Assembly (NCBI GenBank): GCA_003931895.1
Contig: RRZV01000013.1
Location: 1 to 64,000 of the forward strand
DNA: 64,000 bases
Source: Mesohalobacter salilacus
Lineage (GTDB): Bacteria > Bacteroidota > Bacteroidia > Flavobacteriales > Flavobacteriaceae
Direction: 5' to 3'
The notes beneath the pieces were generated by a model. The model was not told the DNA's origin. It saw only the letters and a list, made by a program, of their open reading frames with translations, and searched no databases. Shown piece by piece: positions 57,070-64,000 of the stretch (positions within the stretch are counted from its first letter, which is position 1; the number at the start of each line of letters is the position of its first letter). Made by a program: the position numbers and the translations under genes.

Positions 57070-58140
57070 ATGAGATTTTTAATATTTTTTATAGTAATTC
57101 TAACTTTAAGCGCATGTCAAAATGAAGCTTTAGACGAATCTTATGAAAATATTTCAGATGAAAATGAAGTTCAAGAAAATGTGTTTTTAGATTTGAATAT
57201 TCCTTCAAATTTTCCTGAACCAACGTACGAAATAGAAAATAATAAACCCACTCAAGCTGGTTTTGAATTGGGAAAAAAATTGTTTTACGATGGACGATTG
57301 TCTTCTACTGGAGTGATTTCTTGTGGGTTTTGTCATATTCAAGACTTTGCCTTTACGCATCACACACACATTGTAAGTCACGGTGTAAACGGCGCTTTAG
57401 GGACTCGAAATGCACCTCCGTTGCAGAATATGATTTTTATGGAAGATTTTAATTGGGATGGCAGTGTTTCTCATCTTGACGCGCAACCTGTGGTGCCGAT
57501 TACAACAGAGTTTGAAATGAATGAAAGCGTTACCAATGTGCTCAACAAACTTCAAAATGATGAAGAATATGTTGAGATGTTTAATACAGCTTTTGAAAAT
57601 GACACCATTGATACCAGAAACATGTTTAAAGCCATTTCTCAATTTGTGATGATGATGGTGTCAACCGATTCAAAATACGATAAAGTGATGCGCAATGAAG
57701 GCAGTAGCTTTACGGAGATAGAAACGCAAGGCAAAACTGTTTTTGATCAAAAATGTGCCTCTTGTCACGTAGGAACTTTATTTACAGACCAAAGTTACCG
57801 AAATAATGGTTTACCTATTGACCCACAGTATAATGATGAAGGTCGAAAAAGAGTTACAGGAGAAGAAATAGATAAATACAAATTTAAAGTCCCAAGTTTA
57901 AGAAACATAGCGGTCACCTTTCCTTATATGCACGATGGAAGATTCCCAACCTTAAGAGATGTTTTAGACCATTATGATTCAGGAATGGTACAAACACAAA
58001 ATTTAGACGAAATGTTTATTCAAGAAGACGGAAGTTTAGGCATATCACTCAGCGAAACTGAAAAAGAACAAATTATTGCCTACCTCAATACGTTGACTGA
58101 TGATAATTTTTTATTAGATGATAGGTTTTCTGAGTTTTAA
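57070..58140 (+). CDS. MbnH-like diheme cytochrome c peroxidase
   Basis: 356 residues with lipoprotein Cys16 (LSACQNE). Two c-type heme sites: C85GFC88H89 and C229ASC232H233. The conserved GTRNAPPLQN, FNWDGSVSHL and PYMHDGRFPTL blocks match the MauG/CcpA superfamily. Met287 in PYMHD is a possible distal ligand, where MauG has tyrosine. It either reduces peroxide or oxidises a protein partner, probably the MbnP-like protein encoded three bases upstream. Its last four bases overlap the convergent HTTM gene. Confidence 0.92.
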   Translation: MRFLIFFIVILTLSACQNEALDESYENISDENEVQENVFLDLNIPSNFPEPTYEIENNKPTQAGFELGKKLFYDGRLSSTGVISCGFCHIQDFAFTHHTHIVSHGVNGALGTRNAPPLQNMIFMEDFNWDGSVSHLDAQPVVPITTEFEMNESVTNVLNKLQNDEEYVEMFNTAFENDTIDTRNMFKAISQFVMMMVSTDSKYDKVMRNEGSSFTEIETQGKTVFDQKCASCHVGTLFTDQSYRNNGLPIDPQYNDEGRKRVTGEEIDKYKFKVPSLRNIAVTFPYMHDGRFPTLRDVLDHYDSGMVQTQNLDEMFIQEDGSLGISLSETEKEQIIAYLNTLTDDNFLLDDRFSEF

Positions 58141-59444
58141 TTCTTGTAAAGCAAAACCCAATCGTTGTGAAAAAAATAATCCCATTTGGCTTTAGCCATA
58201 TCTTGTTTGGGGTCTATTAATTCTTTATATGGCTTGCCATTAACGCTAACCCTTGATTTGACATAAATTTCAATGTCTTCACCTTTAGCTTCATATTCAT
58301 CCTTTAGGCGTTGCGAAAATTGCCATATCCCATCAGGTTTGGCTAACATACGTTGTTGTTTTTCGGTGAGATAATCGTCTTTTTTTACATAAAAACTTTT
58401 ACCTGTGGTTTTATTGACAATTTTCATGAGGGTTGATGAATTTTTAGTTCTCAACATCATACGCCAACTCATGCGGTGGCCTTCTTCTGTCCATAACACA
58501 TCCCCTTTAATGAACCAGTGTCTTAACGGCAGGCAAAACTGAATAACAAGCCAAAGCCCTATAAAACCAGTTAAAGCCTTATGATATTTAGGTAAATTGA
58601 TTTCAGCCTGATTATAAAAAGGCTTCGATTTTAAAAATTTTCTATTGATAAATTCTTTTGGGAAGAAAAACAAGGTAAAAGCCAAAGACATATAAGGAAA
58701 TATACCAATATGAAAAATAAAGCTATTGAACAGATGAAAGAAAATACTGATAAAAAATGCGGTATTTCTTGTTTTCTTCCACAATAAAGCTGGCACGATG
58801 AGCAAGTCAAACAAAATTCCAAAATAGGCAATAACATAATGCACCCAAGTTTGTTGGAGTAAATCACCGACAAGAAAAAAATGAGATTTGCCTTGCATAA
58901 GAAGTTCAGGCACAGTAGCGTTTAGCCAATCAGGATATATCTTGGCCACAGAAGCGTAAGTGTAAACTATCCATAGCTGAGCGATGATAAAAATAATCAC
59001 CCAATTAGGGATGTGATGACATTCAAGTTTAGGATTTAACCTGACATCAACAGATTTATAGCGATGCGCCGGAACGATACTCATAAAAACCAGAAGTAAA
59101 ATGAGCAGATAATAGTGGTTGTTATAAGAGGTTTTTTGCATTAAATAAACCGCTGTCCACATAATTGTATAAACCAAGATATTTAAGCGGTATTTAAAAC
59201 CAATCATAACAAAAAAACCAGCTAAACCCATTACAATATAATAGACATACATCCATTCACCTGGTAAAGGTTGTAAGAAATCAAAGCCAATAAAGTTAAA
59301 AGTAAATTCAGGTTCAATTAGTGTTCGCTTGATCCAACCTGTAAAAATTGCGCCCCAAGCTTCTGCAGCAATGAGAAACCCAAAAATGATTCTAAATACA
59401 ATTAATGGCGAATTATCTACTCGTTTAAACAGAAATTCTTTCAT
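58137..59444 (-). CDS. HTTM (vitamin K-dependent gamma-carboxylase-like) membrane protein
   Basis: 435 residues. The N-terminal half has about seven membrane helices with the RVDNSPLIVFRIIFGFLIAAE start and FFHLFNSFIFHIGIFPY block of HTTM proteins, the family of vertebrate vitamin K-dependent gamma-carboxylase. The soluble C-terminal half (about 300-435) contains GHRMSWRMMLRTKNSS, as in the larger carboxylase-like bacterial proteins. Activity in bacteria lacking vitamin-K-type targets is unclear. It is cotranscribed with ribF (ATGA overlap). Confidence 0.87.
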   Translation of the reverse strand: MKEFLFKRVDNSPLIVFRIIFGFLIAAEAWGAIFTGWIKRTLIEPEFTFNFIGFDFLQPLPGEWMYVYYIVMGLAGFFVMIGFKYRLNILVYTIMWTAVYLMQKTSYNNHYYLLILLLVFMSIVPAHRYKSVDVRLNPKLECHHIPNWVIIFIIAQLWIVYTYASVAKIYPDWLNATVPELLMQGKSHFFLVGDLLQQTWVHYVIAYFGILFDLLIVPALLWKKTRNTAFFISIFFHLFNSFIFHIGIFPYMSLAFTLFFFPKEFINRKFLKSKPFYNQAEINLPKYHKALTGFIGLWLVIQFCLPLRHWFIKGDVLWTEEGHRMSWRMMLRTKNSSTLMKIVNKTTGKSFYVKKDDYLTEKQQRMLAKPDGIWQFSQRLKDEYEAKGEDIEIYVKSRVSVNGKPYKELIDPKQDMAKAKWDYFFHNDWVLLYKN

Positions 59445-60376
59445 TTTAAAGTGTTGATATACTTTTTAGAAAATTCCTCATCTTTCTGCATTGCAGATTT
59501 TAATGATTCTATAGAATCAAATTTTATTTCATCTCTGATACGTTTTAGCAACTGAATTTCAAGTGCTTGGTTGTATAAGTTTCCATCGAAATCAAAAAAG
59601 TAAGTTTCTACAGATTTGCTATTATTCTTGGCGATTGTTGGGTTGTGACCTATATTCATCATACCGAAGTATTGTTTAGAGTTAATTTCGGCACTGACAA
59701 CATAAACGCCTTCTTTTGGTATGATTTTGTAATCTTCTTTAATTTGAAGATTAGCTGTCGGATACCCTAAAGATTTACCGAGTTGCTTACCTTTAACTAC
59801 TTTTCCTGTCAATACAAAAGGTTTTGATAAATAGGTGTTGGCTAAATCGATTTGCCCTTCTGTAATGGCTTTTCTTATTTTTGTTGAACTCACCGCAACA
59901 TCGTCAATATCTTGTTTTGAAATTTCTTCAACTTCAAAATCATAGGTTTTAGCAAAATTTTTCAAATCTTCTATATTGGCCGTTCGATTTCGCCCAAACC
60001 TGTGGTCGTAACCTACAATGACAACTGCGGCATTTAAATAATCAACTAAATACTGTTTGACGTATTCTTCAGCTCTGAGCCTTGAAAACTCAATTGTGAA
60101 AGGCTCAATAACCAAGTGGTTTAAACCTGTATCTGATAAAAAATGAATGCGTTCGTCAATTGTGTTGATGAGTTTCAAATCTTGCTTTTGTTGCAAAACC
60201 ATTCTAGGATGTGGAAAAAACGTTAAAAGCGTAGAATCTAAATCTTTGTTTTGAGCAACTTCGTTTAAACGATTAATGATTTTACGATGTCCCAAATGAA
60301 CACCATCAAACGTGCCGATTGTGACTACAGTTTTTCGTTGAGATTTGAATGAAGAAGCAGATTTAAAAGTTTTCAC
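59441..60376 (-). CDS. ribF: Bifunctional riboflavin kinase/FAD synthetase
   Basis: 311 residues. N-terminal FMN adenylyltransferase (GTFDGVHLGHRKII, and VVGYDHRFGRNR) and C-terminal riboflavin kinase with LGYPTANLQ and GVYVV. It turns riboflavin into FMN and FAD. GTG at 60374-60376 is the start: the reading frame has no nearby ATG upstream and the sequence begins at the normal place. It lies six bases after pth and overlaps the HTTM gene. Confidence 0.97.
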   Translation of the reverse strand: MKTFKSASSFKSQRKTVVTIGTFDGVHLGHRKIINRLNEVAQNKDLDSTLLTFFPHPRMVLQQKQDLKLINTIDERIHFLSDTGLNHLVIEPFTIEFSRLRAEEYVKQYLVDYLNAAVVIVGYDHRFGRNRTANIEDLKNFAKTYDFEVEEISKQDIDDVAVSSTKIRKAITEGQIDLANTYLSKPFVLTGKVVKGKQLGKSLGYPTANLQIKEDYKIIPKEGVYVVSAEINSKQYFGMMNIGHNPTIAKNNSKSVETYFFDFDGNLYNQALEIQLLKRIRDEIKFDSIESLKSAMQKDEEFSKKYINTLK

Positions 60377-60382
60377 ATTAAG

Positions 60383-60949
60383 TTATTTTCCATTAAAATC
60401 ATTCATCGTGTTATGTATACCCGCTAATCCAAAGCTAATAATAGCTTTTGAGGCTTTCTCTAAACGTTCGTTTAAAGTTTCTTTCTCATCGTTATCCCAA
60501 GTTCCTAAAACATAATCGACTTGTTGACCTTTAGAAAACTGGCTTCCAATACCAAATCTAAATCTTGGATATTGATTGGTATTTAATAAGTCTTGAATAT
60601 GTTTTAACCCATTGTGTCCGCCGTGACTTCCTTTTGCTTTAATTCTTAAAGTGCCAAAATCTAAATTGATATCATCGGTAACGACAAGTAGGTTGTTGAG
60701 TTTGATATTCTCTTGTTGTAGCCAATACCTTACAGCCTTGCCACTAAGGTTCATATATGTGTTGGGTTTGACCAAAACAAAACTTCTGCCTTTTACCTTA
60801 AGTGTGCAAACATCTGCAAGCTTTTCGGTTGTAAAAGTTAATTCATTTTCTTTAGCTAGAGTGTCAAGGATTTCAAAACCAATATTATGTCGCGTGTTTT
60901 GGTATTTTAATCCTGGATTTCCTAGACCAACAATCAAAAATTTCTTCAT
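60383..60949 (-). CDS. pth: Peptidyl-tRNA hydrolase
   Basis: 188 residues, the normal size. GLGNPGLKYQNTRHNIGFE contains the catalytic His (about residue 21), and KPNTYMNLSG and GSHGGHNGLK are intact. It rescues peptidyl-tRNAs dropped by stalled ribosomes. First gene of the pth-ribF-HTTM operon, with a -7 box 23 bases upstream. Confidence 0.97.
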   Translation of the reverse strand: MKKFLIVGLGNPGLKYQNTRHNIGFEILDTLAKENELTFTTEKLADVCTLKVKGRSFVLVKPNTYMNLSGKAVRYWLQQENIKLNNLLVVTDDINLDFGTLRIKAKGSHGGHNGLKHIQDLLNTNQYPRFRFGIGSQFSKGQQVDYVLGTWDNDEKETLNERLEKASKAIISFGLAGIHNTMNDFNGK

Positions 60950-60972
60950 TAGGCGATGTAACTATTGATGTT

Positions 60973-60980
60973 CAAATTTA
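60973..60980 (-). promoter_or_regulatory. -7 box of the pth operon
   Basis: Minus-strand TAAATTTG, 23 bases before the pth ATG. Confidence 0.5.
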
Positions 60981-61079
60981 GGGTAAAAAAAACAATAGCT
61001 CAAAAAACAGTGCTGCAAATTCATTTTAATACCGAATGTTATTTTAAATGTCTCCTGTTGGTATAATTTGACATAAAAA

Positions 61080-61110
61080 AAGCTGCCTTAAAATTTCATT
61101 AAGACAGCTT
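61080..61110 (-). terminator. Terminator of the prs-rplY operon
   Basis: A 12-base stem (61080-61091 with 61099-61110) that is fully paired on the minus strand with one G-U, followed there by a run of T. Confidence 0.85.
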
Positions 61111-61130
61111 ATATGTTGTATAAAAGTTGT

Positions 61131-61799
61131 TTACTCTTCTTTTTTCTCTTCAGAATCAGAGGATTCAGAGCTTCCTTCAGCACCTTCTTCTCCTTCAGCA
61201 CCTTCTTCGCCTTCTTCATCTTCGTCTTCATCATCACCTTCAAGTAATTCGAGGTTACGTGAAGTTCTCACTTGACAAATTACGGTATTATCAGGGTGAA
61301 GAATGTTATAATCATCACTTTTAACAGCAGTAGTGTAAAGTTTTTGGCCAATTTTAAGTGGCGTAACATCGGCAACGATATAATCGGGTAAGTCTTTAGC
61401 TAAACCTCTAACTGACATTCTACGTAAGTTAAATCTCAAGACACCACCATTTTTAACCCCTTTAGGAATACCTTCAGCATGAACTGGAATTTCCATAGTG
61501 ATTTCTTGGTCATCTTCAAATTTGTAGAAATCCATATGCAAGATTTCATCTGTTACCGGATGAAATTGAATGTCTTGCAATACAGCGTTGATTTTTTTAC
61601 CTCCGTCAAGCACCAAATCTACGGTGTGAACATCTGGTGTGTAAACCAAATCTTTGAAGGCAATGCTTAGTGCTGAAAAGTGCATAACATCATTCCCTCC
61701 GTATAATACGCAAGGAACCTCTCCAGCATTACGTAAGGCTTTTGTTGCTTTTTTGCCTACGCTTTCTCTTTTAGATCCATTAATCGTAATTGATTTCAT
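61131..61799 (-). CDS. rplY: 50S ribosomal protein L25/Ctc
   Basis: 222 residues. The 5S-rRNA-binding L25 domain (about 1-92, [23 protein letters not shown]) is followed by the TL5/Ctc C-terminal domain (about 98-186, [17 protein letters not shown]) and an acidic low-complexity tail of about 35 residues made of Glu, Asp, Gly, Ser. The long acidic tail is common in Bacteroidota. It starts 20 bases after prs. Confidence 0.96.
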   Translation of the reverse strand: MKSITINGSKRESVGKKATKALRNAGEVPCVLYGGNDVMHFSALSIAFKDLVYTPDVHTVDLVLDGGKKINAVLQDIQFHPVTDEILHMDFYKFEDDQEITMEIPVHAEGIPKGVKNGGVLRFNLRRMSVRGLAKDLPDYIVADVTPLKIGQKLYTTAVKSDDYNILHPDNTVICQVRTSRNLELLEGDDEDEDEEGEEGAEGEEGAEGSSESSDSEEKKEE

Positions 61800-61819
61800 A
61801 GTTGTTTAATTGAATTTAT

Positions 61820-62761
61820 TTACATTAAAAATTTTGAACTTATAGATTTATTATGATGCACAGCTTTCATGACATCTGCAAATAAAGCTGCTGAACTCAC
61901 CACTTTAATTTTTTTAGATTTCTGTTTTAAAGGAATACTATCTGTAACGATTAGTTCTTCTAGCTCAGAGTTTTCTATTTTTTCATACGCCTTACCAGAT
62001 AAAACAGGGTGTGTACAAACCGCTCTAACAGATTTTGCACCGCGCTGCATCATAAGCCCTGCTGCATGGGTGAGTGTTCCTGCGGTATCAACCAAGTCAT
62101 CTACTAGTACTACATTTTTACCAGTTACATCACCAATTAATTCCATATGCGAAATTACATTAGCTTTTGCTCTTTGCTTGTAGCAAATTACCACATCAGA
62201 TTCTAAAAATTTAGAATAAGCATAAGCCCGTTTTGAGCCACCCATATCTGGAGAAGCTACAGTAAGATTATCGAGATTAAGACTTTTAAGATAAGGAAGA
62301 AAAATCGTAGAAGCATAAAGATGATCGACAGGTTTTTCAAAAAAACCTTGAATTTGGTCGGCGTGTAAATCCATAGTAATAATGCGCGTTGCTCCAGCAG
62401 TTTCAAGCATTTTAGCTATCATTTTAGCAGCAATAGGCACACGTGGTTTATCTTTTCTGTCTTGTCTTGCCCAACCAAAATAAGGCATAACAGCGGTAAT
62501 GTGTCTTGCTGAGGAGCGTTTAGCTGCATCAAGCATCAAGAGCATTTCCATTAAATTATCACTGTTAGGATTGGTAGATCCAATAATAAAAACTCGTGTT
62601 CCTCTAACCGATTCTTCAAAAGATGGCTGAAATTCGCCGTCACTAAAGTTGAGCCGGTTGATTTTACCAAGAGGTATACCATAAGAGTCTGCTATAGCTT
62701 GTGCTAAGGTTTCGCTTTGCGAACATGGAAAAATTTTGGCAACTTTTTCAATTTCAGACAT
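61820..62761 (-). CDS. prs: Ribose-phosphate pyrophosphokinase
   Basis: 313 residues. PRPP synthase with the flexible catalytic loop and ATP site (GWARQDRKDKPRVPI), DLHADQIQGFF and the PRPP-binding VLVDDLVDTAGTL motif. It makes the precursor of purine, pyrimidine, histidine and NAD synthesis. The N-terminus and length are typical. A -7 box lies 32 bases upstream. Confidence 0.97.
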   Translation of the reverse strand: MSEIEKVAKIFPCSQSETLAQAIADSYGIPLGKINRLNFSDGEFQPSFEESVRGTRVFIIGSTNPNSDNLMEMLLMLDAAKRSSARHITAVMPYFGWARQDRKDKPRVPIAAKMIAKMLETAGATRIITMDLHADQIQGFFEKPVDHLYASTIFLPYLKSLNLDNLTVASPDMGGSKRAYAYSKFLESDVVICYKQRAKANVISHMELIGDVTGKNVVLVDDLVDTAGTLTHAAGLMMQRGAKSVRAVCTHPVLSGKAYEKIENSELEELIVTDSIPLKQKSKKIKVVSSAALFADVMKAVHHNKSISSKFLM

Positions 62762-62793
62762 CTTAAAATGCTTTCAGTTTTTGATATGGTTTG

Positions 62794-62801
62794 CAAAAGT
62801 A
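62794..62801 (-). promoter_or_regulatory. -7 box of prs
   Basis: Minus-strand TACTTTTG, 32 bases before the prs ATG. Confidence 0.6.
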
Positions 62802-62867
62802 AAAAATAAATTCAAGCTTTTGGTCTTTCTTTTACTTAAATTCTAATGCTAATATCTCAAATTTTTC

Positions 62868-62875
62868 TATTTTTG
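62868..62875 (+). promoter_or_regulatory. -7 box of tRNA-Leu
   Basis: TATTTTTG ends 12 bases before the tRNA. Confidence 0.65.
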
Positions 62876-62887
62876 CAATCCAAAATT

Positions 62888-62969
62888 GCTCAAGTGGCGG
62901 AACTGGTAGACGCGCTGGATTCAAAATCCAGTTCTTTCGGGAGTGCGGGTTCGATTCCCGCCTTGAGTA
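62888..62969 (+). tRNA. tRNA-Leu (anticodon CAA)
   Basis: An 82-base class II tRNA: acceptor GCTCAAG/CTTGAGT with a first G-T pair, D arm with AACTGGTAGACGC, anticodon stem CTGGA/TCCAG and loop TTCAAAA (CAA), a variable arm TTCTTTCGGGAG, and T arm GCGGGTTCGATTCCCGC. Reads UUG codons. CCA is not encoded. It is followed at once by a rearranged copy of its own 3' end. Confidence 0.96.
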
Positions 62970-62975
62970 CAAATT

Positions 62976-63014
62976 GTGCGGGTTCCCCCGACGCTTCGGG
63001 GCCGCCTTGAGTAC
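62976..63014 (+). repeat. Partial tRNA-Leu 3' duplicate with palindrome insert
   Basis: GTGCGGGTTC (62976-62985) and CCGCCTTGAGTAC (63002-63014) copy the tRNA 3' end (62943-62952 and 62958-62970). The five bases GATTC between them are replaced by CCCCGACGCTTCGGGG (62986-63001), a perfect six-base stem with a four-base loop. Confidence 0.85.
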
Positions 63015-63122
63015 AGAAAAAGCTGGATGGAGACATTCAGTTTTTTTATTCAAAAAAATAATTCTCCCCCAGGCAACCCTTTTTAAGTATCTTTCGTCTT
63101 TAAAAGAAAGAACCCATTTGTT

Positions 63123-63680
63123 TTGAAAGTTGTTAATCTACATGCCAAACAAAATAAGCTGATTAAAAAAGCGCAAAAACAAGATCGAGTTTCTCAATTC
63201 CGCTTATATGAAAAATATTCGCCAAAAATGCTCGGCGTGGTTCGATACTATATCAAAGATTTACAACATGCAGAAGATGTCCTGCAAAAAGCTTTTTGCA
63301 AAGCTTTTTTAAATATAAAAAGCTATGAGTTTCAAGGTAGTTTTGAAGGTTGGTTAAGGCGTATTGTTGTGCGTCAAAGCATTGATTTTTTGAGACAACA
63401 AAAGAAAATGATGATACCAACAGAAGATTTTTCGTATTATGAAACTGCCGAAAATCCTTTGGACGAAATCGAAGATATTTCTCATATCCAAAAAGCCATA
63501 GATCGGTTGCCAGATGGCTATAAATCGGTGTTTTGTCTCTACGTGTTAGAAGAGTATAAACATAAAGATATTGCTGAAATGCTCAATATAGATATAGGAA
63601 CTTCAAAATCTCAACTCTACAAAGCTCGAAAAATGCTGAAAGAACAATTGCAAAACCATCAATTAAAATCATCACAATGA
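63123..63680 (+). CDS. ECF-subfamily RNA polymerase sigma factor
   Basis: 185 residues. Region 2 (about 22-90) has FRLYEKYSPKMLGVVR, DLQHAEDVLQKAF and the WLRRIVVRQSIDFLR segment; region 4 (about 125-180) has LPDGYKSVFCLYVLEEYKHKDIAEML, a helix-turn-helix. It directs RNA polymerase to stress or envelope promoters. TTG is used as start; the MKVVNLHAKQ N-terminus is typical. Its stop overlaps the next gene (ATGA), which is usual for sigma/anti-sigma pairs. Confidence 0.93.
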   Translation: MKVVNLHAKQNKLIKKAQKQDRVSQFRLYEKYSPKMLGVVRYYIKDLQHAEDVLQKAFCKAFLNIKSYEFQGSFEGWLRRIVVRQSIDFLRQQKKMMIPTEDFSYYETAENPLDEIEDISHIQKAIDRLPDGYKSVFCLYVLEEYKHKDIAEMLNIDIGTSKSQLYKARKMLKEQLQNHQLKSSQ

Positions 63681-64000
63681 AAATTTCTCAAACCGAACAT
63701 AACATCAAAAAAGACTTAGCTCAAAGGGAATTACAGCCAAGTCAAAATCTTTGGGATGACATAGAACAAGAGTTAGATAAATCCACTAATCCCCAAAAAC
63801 AAAAACTTTGGTTGAAATACGTCAGTATCGCAGCAGTCTTATGCATCGGGATATTTGTTTATCAAGGTTTAAATTCTGAAACAGTAAATCCTACTCAATT
63901 GGTTTTGGAATCTAAGCCAATAATTGAACAAGACATACAATTAAAATTAACCCCGACTACATTTAGTAGTTATGTTGCTTCACCATCTACAGTTCAAACC
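63677..64000 (+). CDS. Probable anti-sigma factor membrane protein (partial, cut by window end)
   Basis: An open frame from ATG at 63677 to the window end (108 residues visible). A polar N-terminus with a QNLWDDIEQELDK helix precedes one membrane segment (about 54-68, WLKYVSIAAVLCIGIF). The form (soluble helix, one helix through the membrane, then periplasmic part) and the four-base overlap with the ECF sigma gene support an anti-sigma factor; no zinc-binding anti-sigma motif is visible. Confidence 0.7.
   Translation, partial: MKISQTEHNIKKDLAQRELQPSQNLWDDIEQELDKSTNPQKQKLWLKYVSIAAVLCIGIFVYQGLNSETVNPTQLVLESKPIIEQDIQLKLTPTTFSSYVASPSTVQT

Larger units (their letters stand above)
62762..63122. 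other. Intergenic region carrying tRNA-Leu and its damaged 3' copy
   Basis: Holds the prs promoter box (62794-62801), the tRNA-Leu promoter box and gene (62868-62969), a partial duplicate with a palindromic insert (62976-63014), and an AT-rich leader of the sigma factor gene containing TATCTTTC near 63090. Confidence 0.75.

Noticed and set aside
62832-63053. A 73-residue minus-strand frame across the tRNA-Leu locus
   Set aside because: It is the antisense of a tRNA gene; translations of this kind (NPARLPVPPLEQ-like) are a recurring artefact in annotation.

Overview
The window reads as chromosome of a low-GC member of the Bacteroidota, family Flavobacteriaceae. Support: three proteins end in a type IX secretion (T9SS) type A sorting domain; many Bacteroidota-type lipoproteins and a CarboxypepD_reg/TonB receptor paired with a DUF4249 lipoprotein are present; at least 19 genes are preceded by the Bacteroidota -7 promoter box TAnnTTTG. 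The genus cannot be fixed from the sequence alone. I see no prophage, insertion sequence, CRISPR array, rRNA operon or replication origin. The coding content is mostly core chromosome; the less expected material is in the intergenic regions and in one short metalloprotein operon.

Layout. 1-4.7 kb: edge of a minus-strand gene, a rhodanese lipoprotein, the ComM/YifB AAA+ ATPase, then a coupled pair (DUF2891 lipoprotein and a divergent NRAMP-like transporter). 4.7-9.4 kb: a 1547-residue T9SS-exported protein with two tandem LamG-type modules. 9.4-13.0 kb: a tight five-gene minus-strand operon (peptidase E, UbiA-type prenyltransferase, Maf, a lipoprotein of unknown function, small MscS). 13.1-19.4 kb: Na+/H+ antiporter, RlmN, M20 dipeptidase, then HAD phosphatase / EamA transporter / YigZ. 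19.8-22.3 kb: YceI - outer-membrane barrel - YceI. 22.3-28.1 kb: LepA, a true TlpA thioredoxin, a cysteine-less TlpA-like lipoprotein, and an ABC-F ATPase. 28-36 kb: small membrane proteins, a serine hydrolase, the ligase-associated exonuclease and ATP-dependent DNA ligase, DUF805, a CoA-transferase. 36-43 kb: Xaa-Pro aminopeptidase, methylmalonyl-CoA epimerase, a CAU tRNA, cold-shock protein, M48 protease, UMF1-type MFS, and a TonB receptor - DUF4249 - MurQ - small membrane protein operon that extends to 45.5 kb. 45.5-53.5 kb: RsmI-like methylase, NAD-epimerase, TyrRS, LuxE-like enzyme, a lamin-tail T9SS protein, ThiL. 53.5-58.1 kb: a four-gene operon (T9SS choice-of-anchor-B protein, seven-repeat propeller-like lipoprotein, MbnP-like protein, MbnH-like diheme peroxidase). 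58.1-62.8 kb: Pth - RibF - HTTM operon and Prs - L25 operon. 62.9-64 kb: tRNA-Leu(CAA) with a partial 3' duplication, then an ECF sigma factor overlapping a probable anti-sigma gene cut by the window edge.

The best candidates for something under-described are: (i) two GC-rich, self-complementary intergenic elements (about 17222-17330 and 37085-37228) that share end motifs and a closing stem although their middles differ; (ii) the tRNA-Leu 3'-end tandem copy in which five bases of the T arm are replaced by a perfect 16-base palindrome; (iii) the MbnP/MbnH operon fused to an exported propeller and a T9SS protein, suggesting a surface metal or peroxide-chemistry system.

Several start sites were moved. 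Nominal TTG/GTG starts at the abcF, CoA-transferase, epimerase, thiL and 29.1 kb genes lie inside or against a -7 promoter box, so the next ATG was used. True TTG or GTG starts remain likely for rlmN, ribF, the DNA ligase, yigZ, the EamA transporter and the ECF sigma factor. All functional calls rest on recognition of motifs and family character by eye; no search was run.
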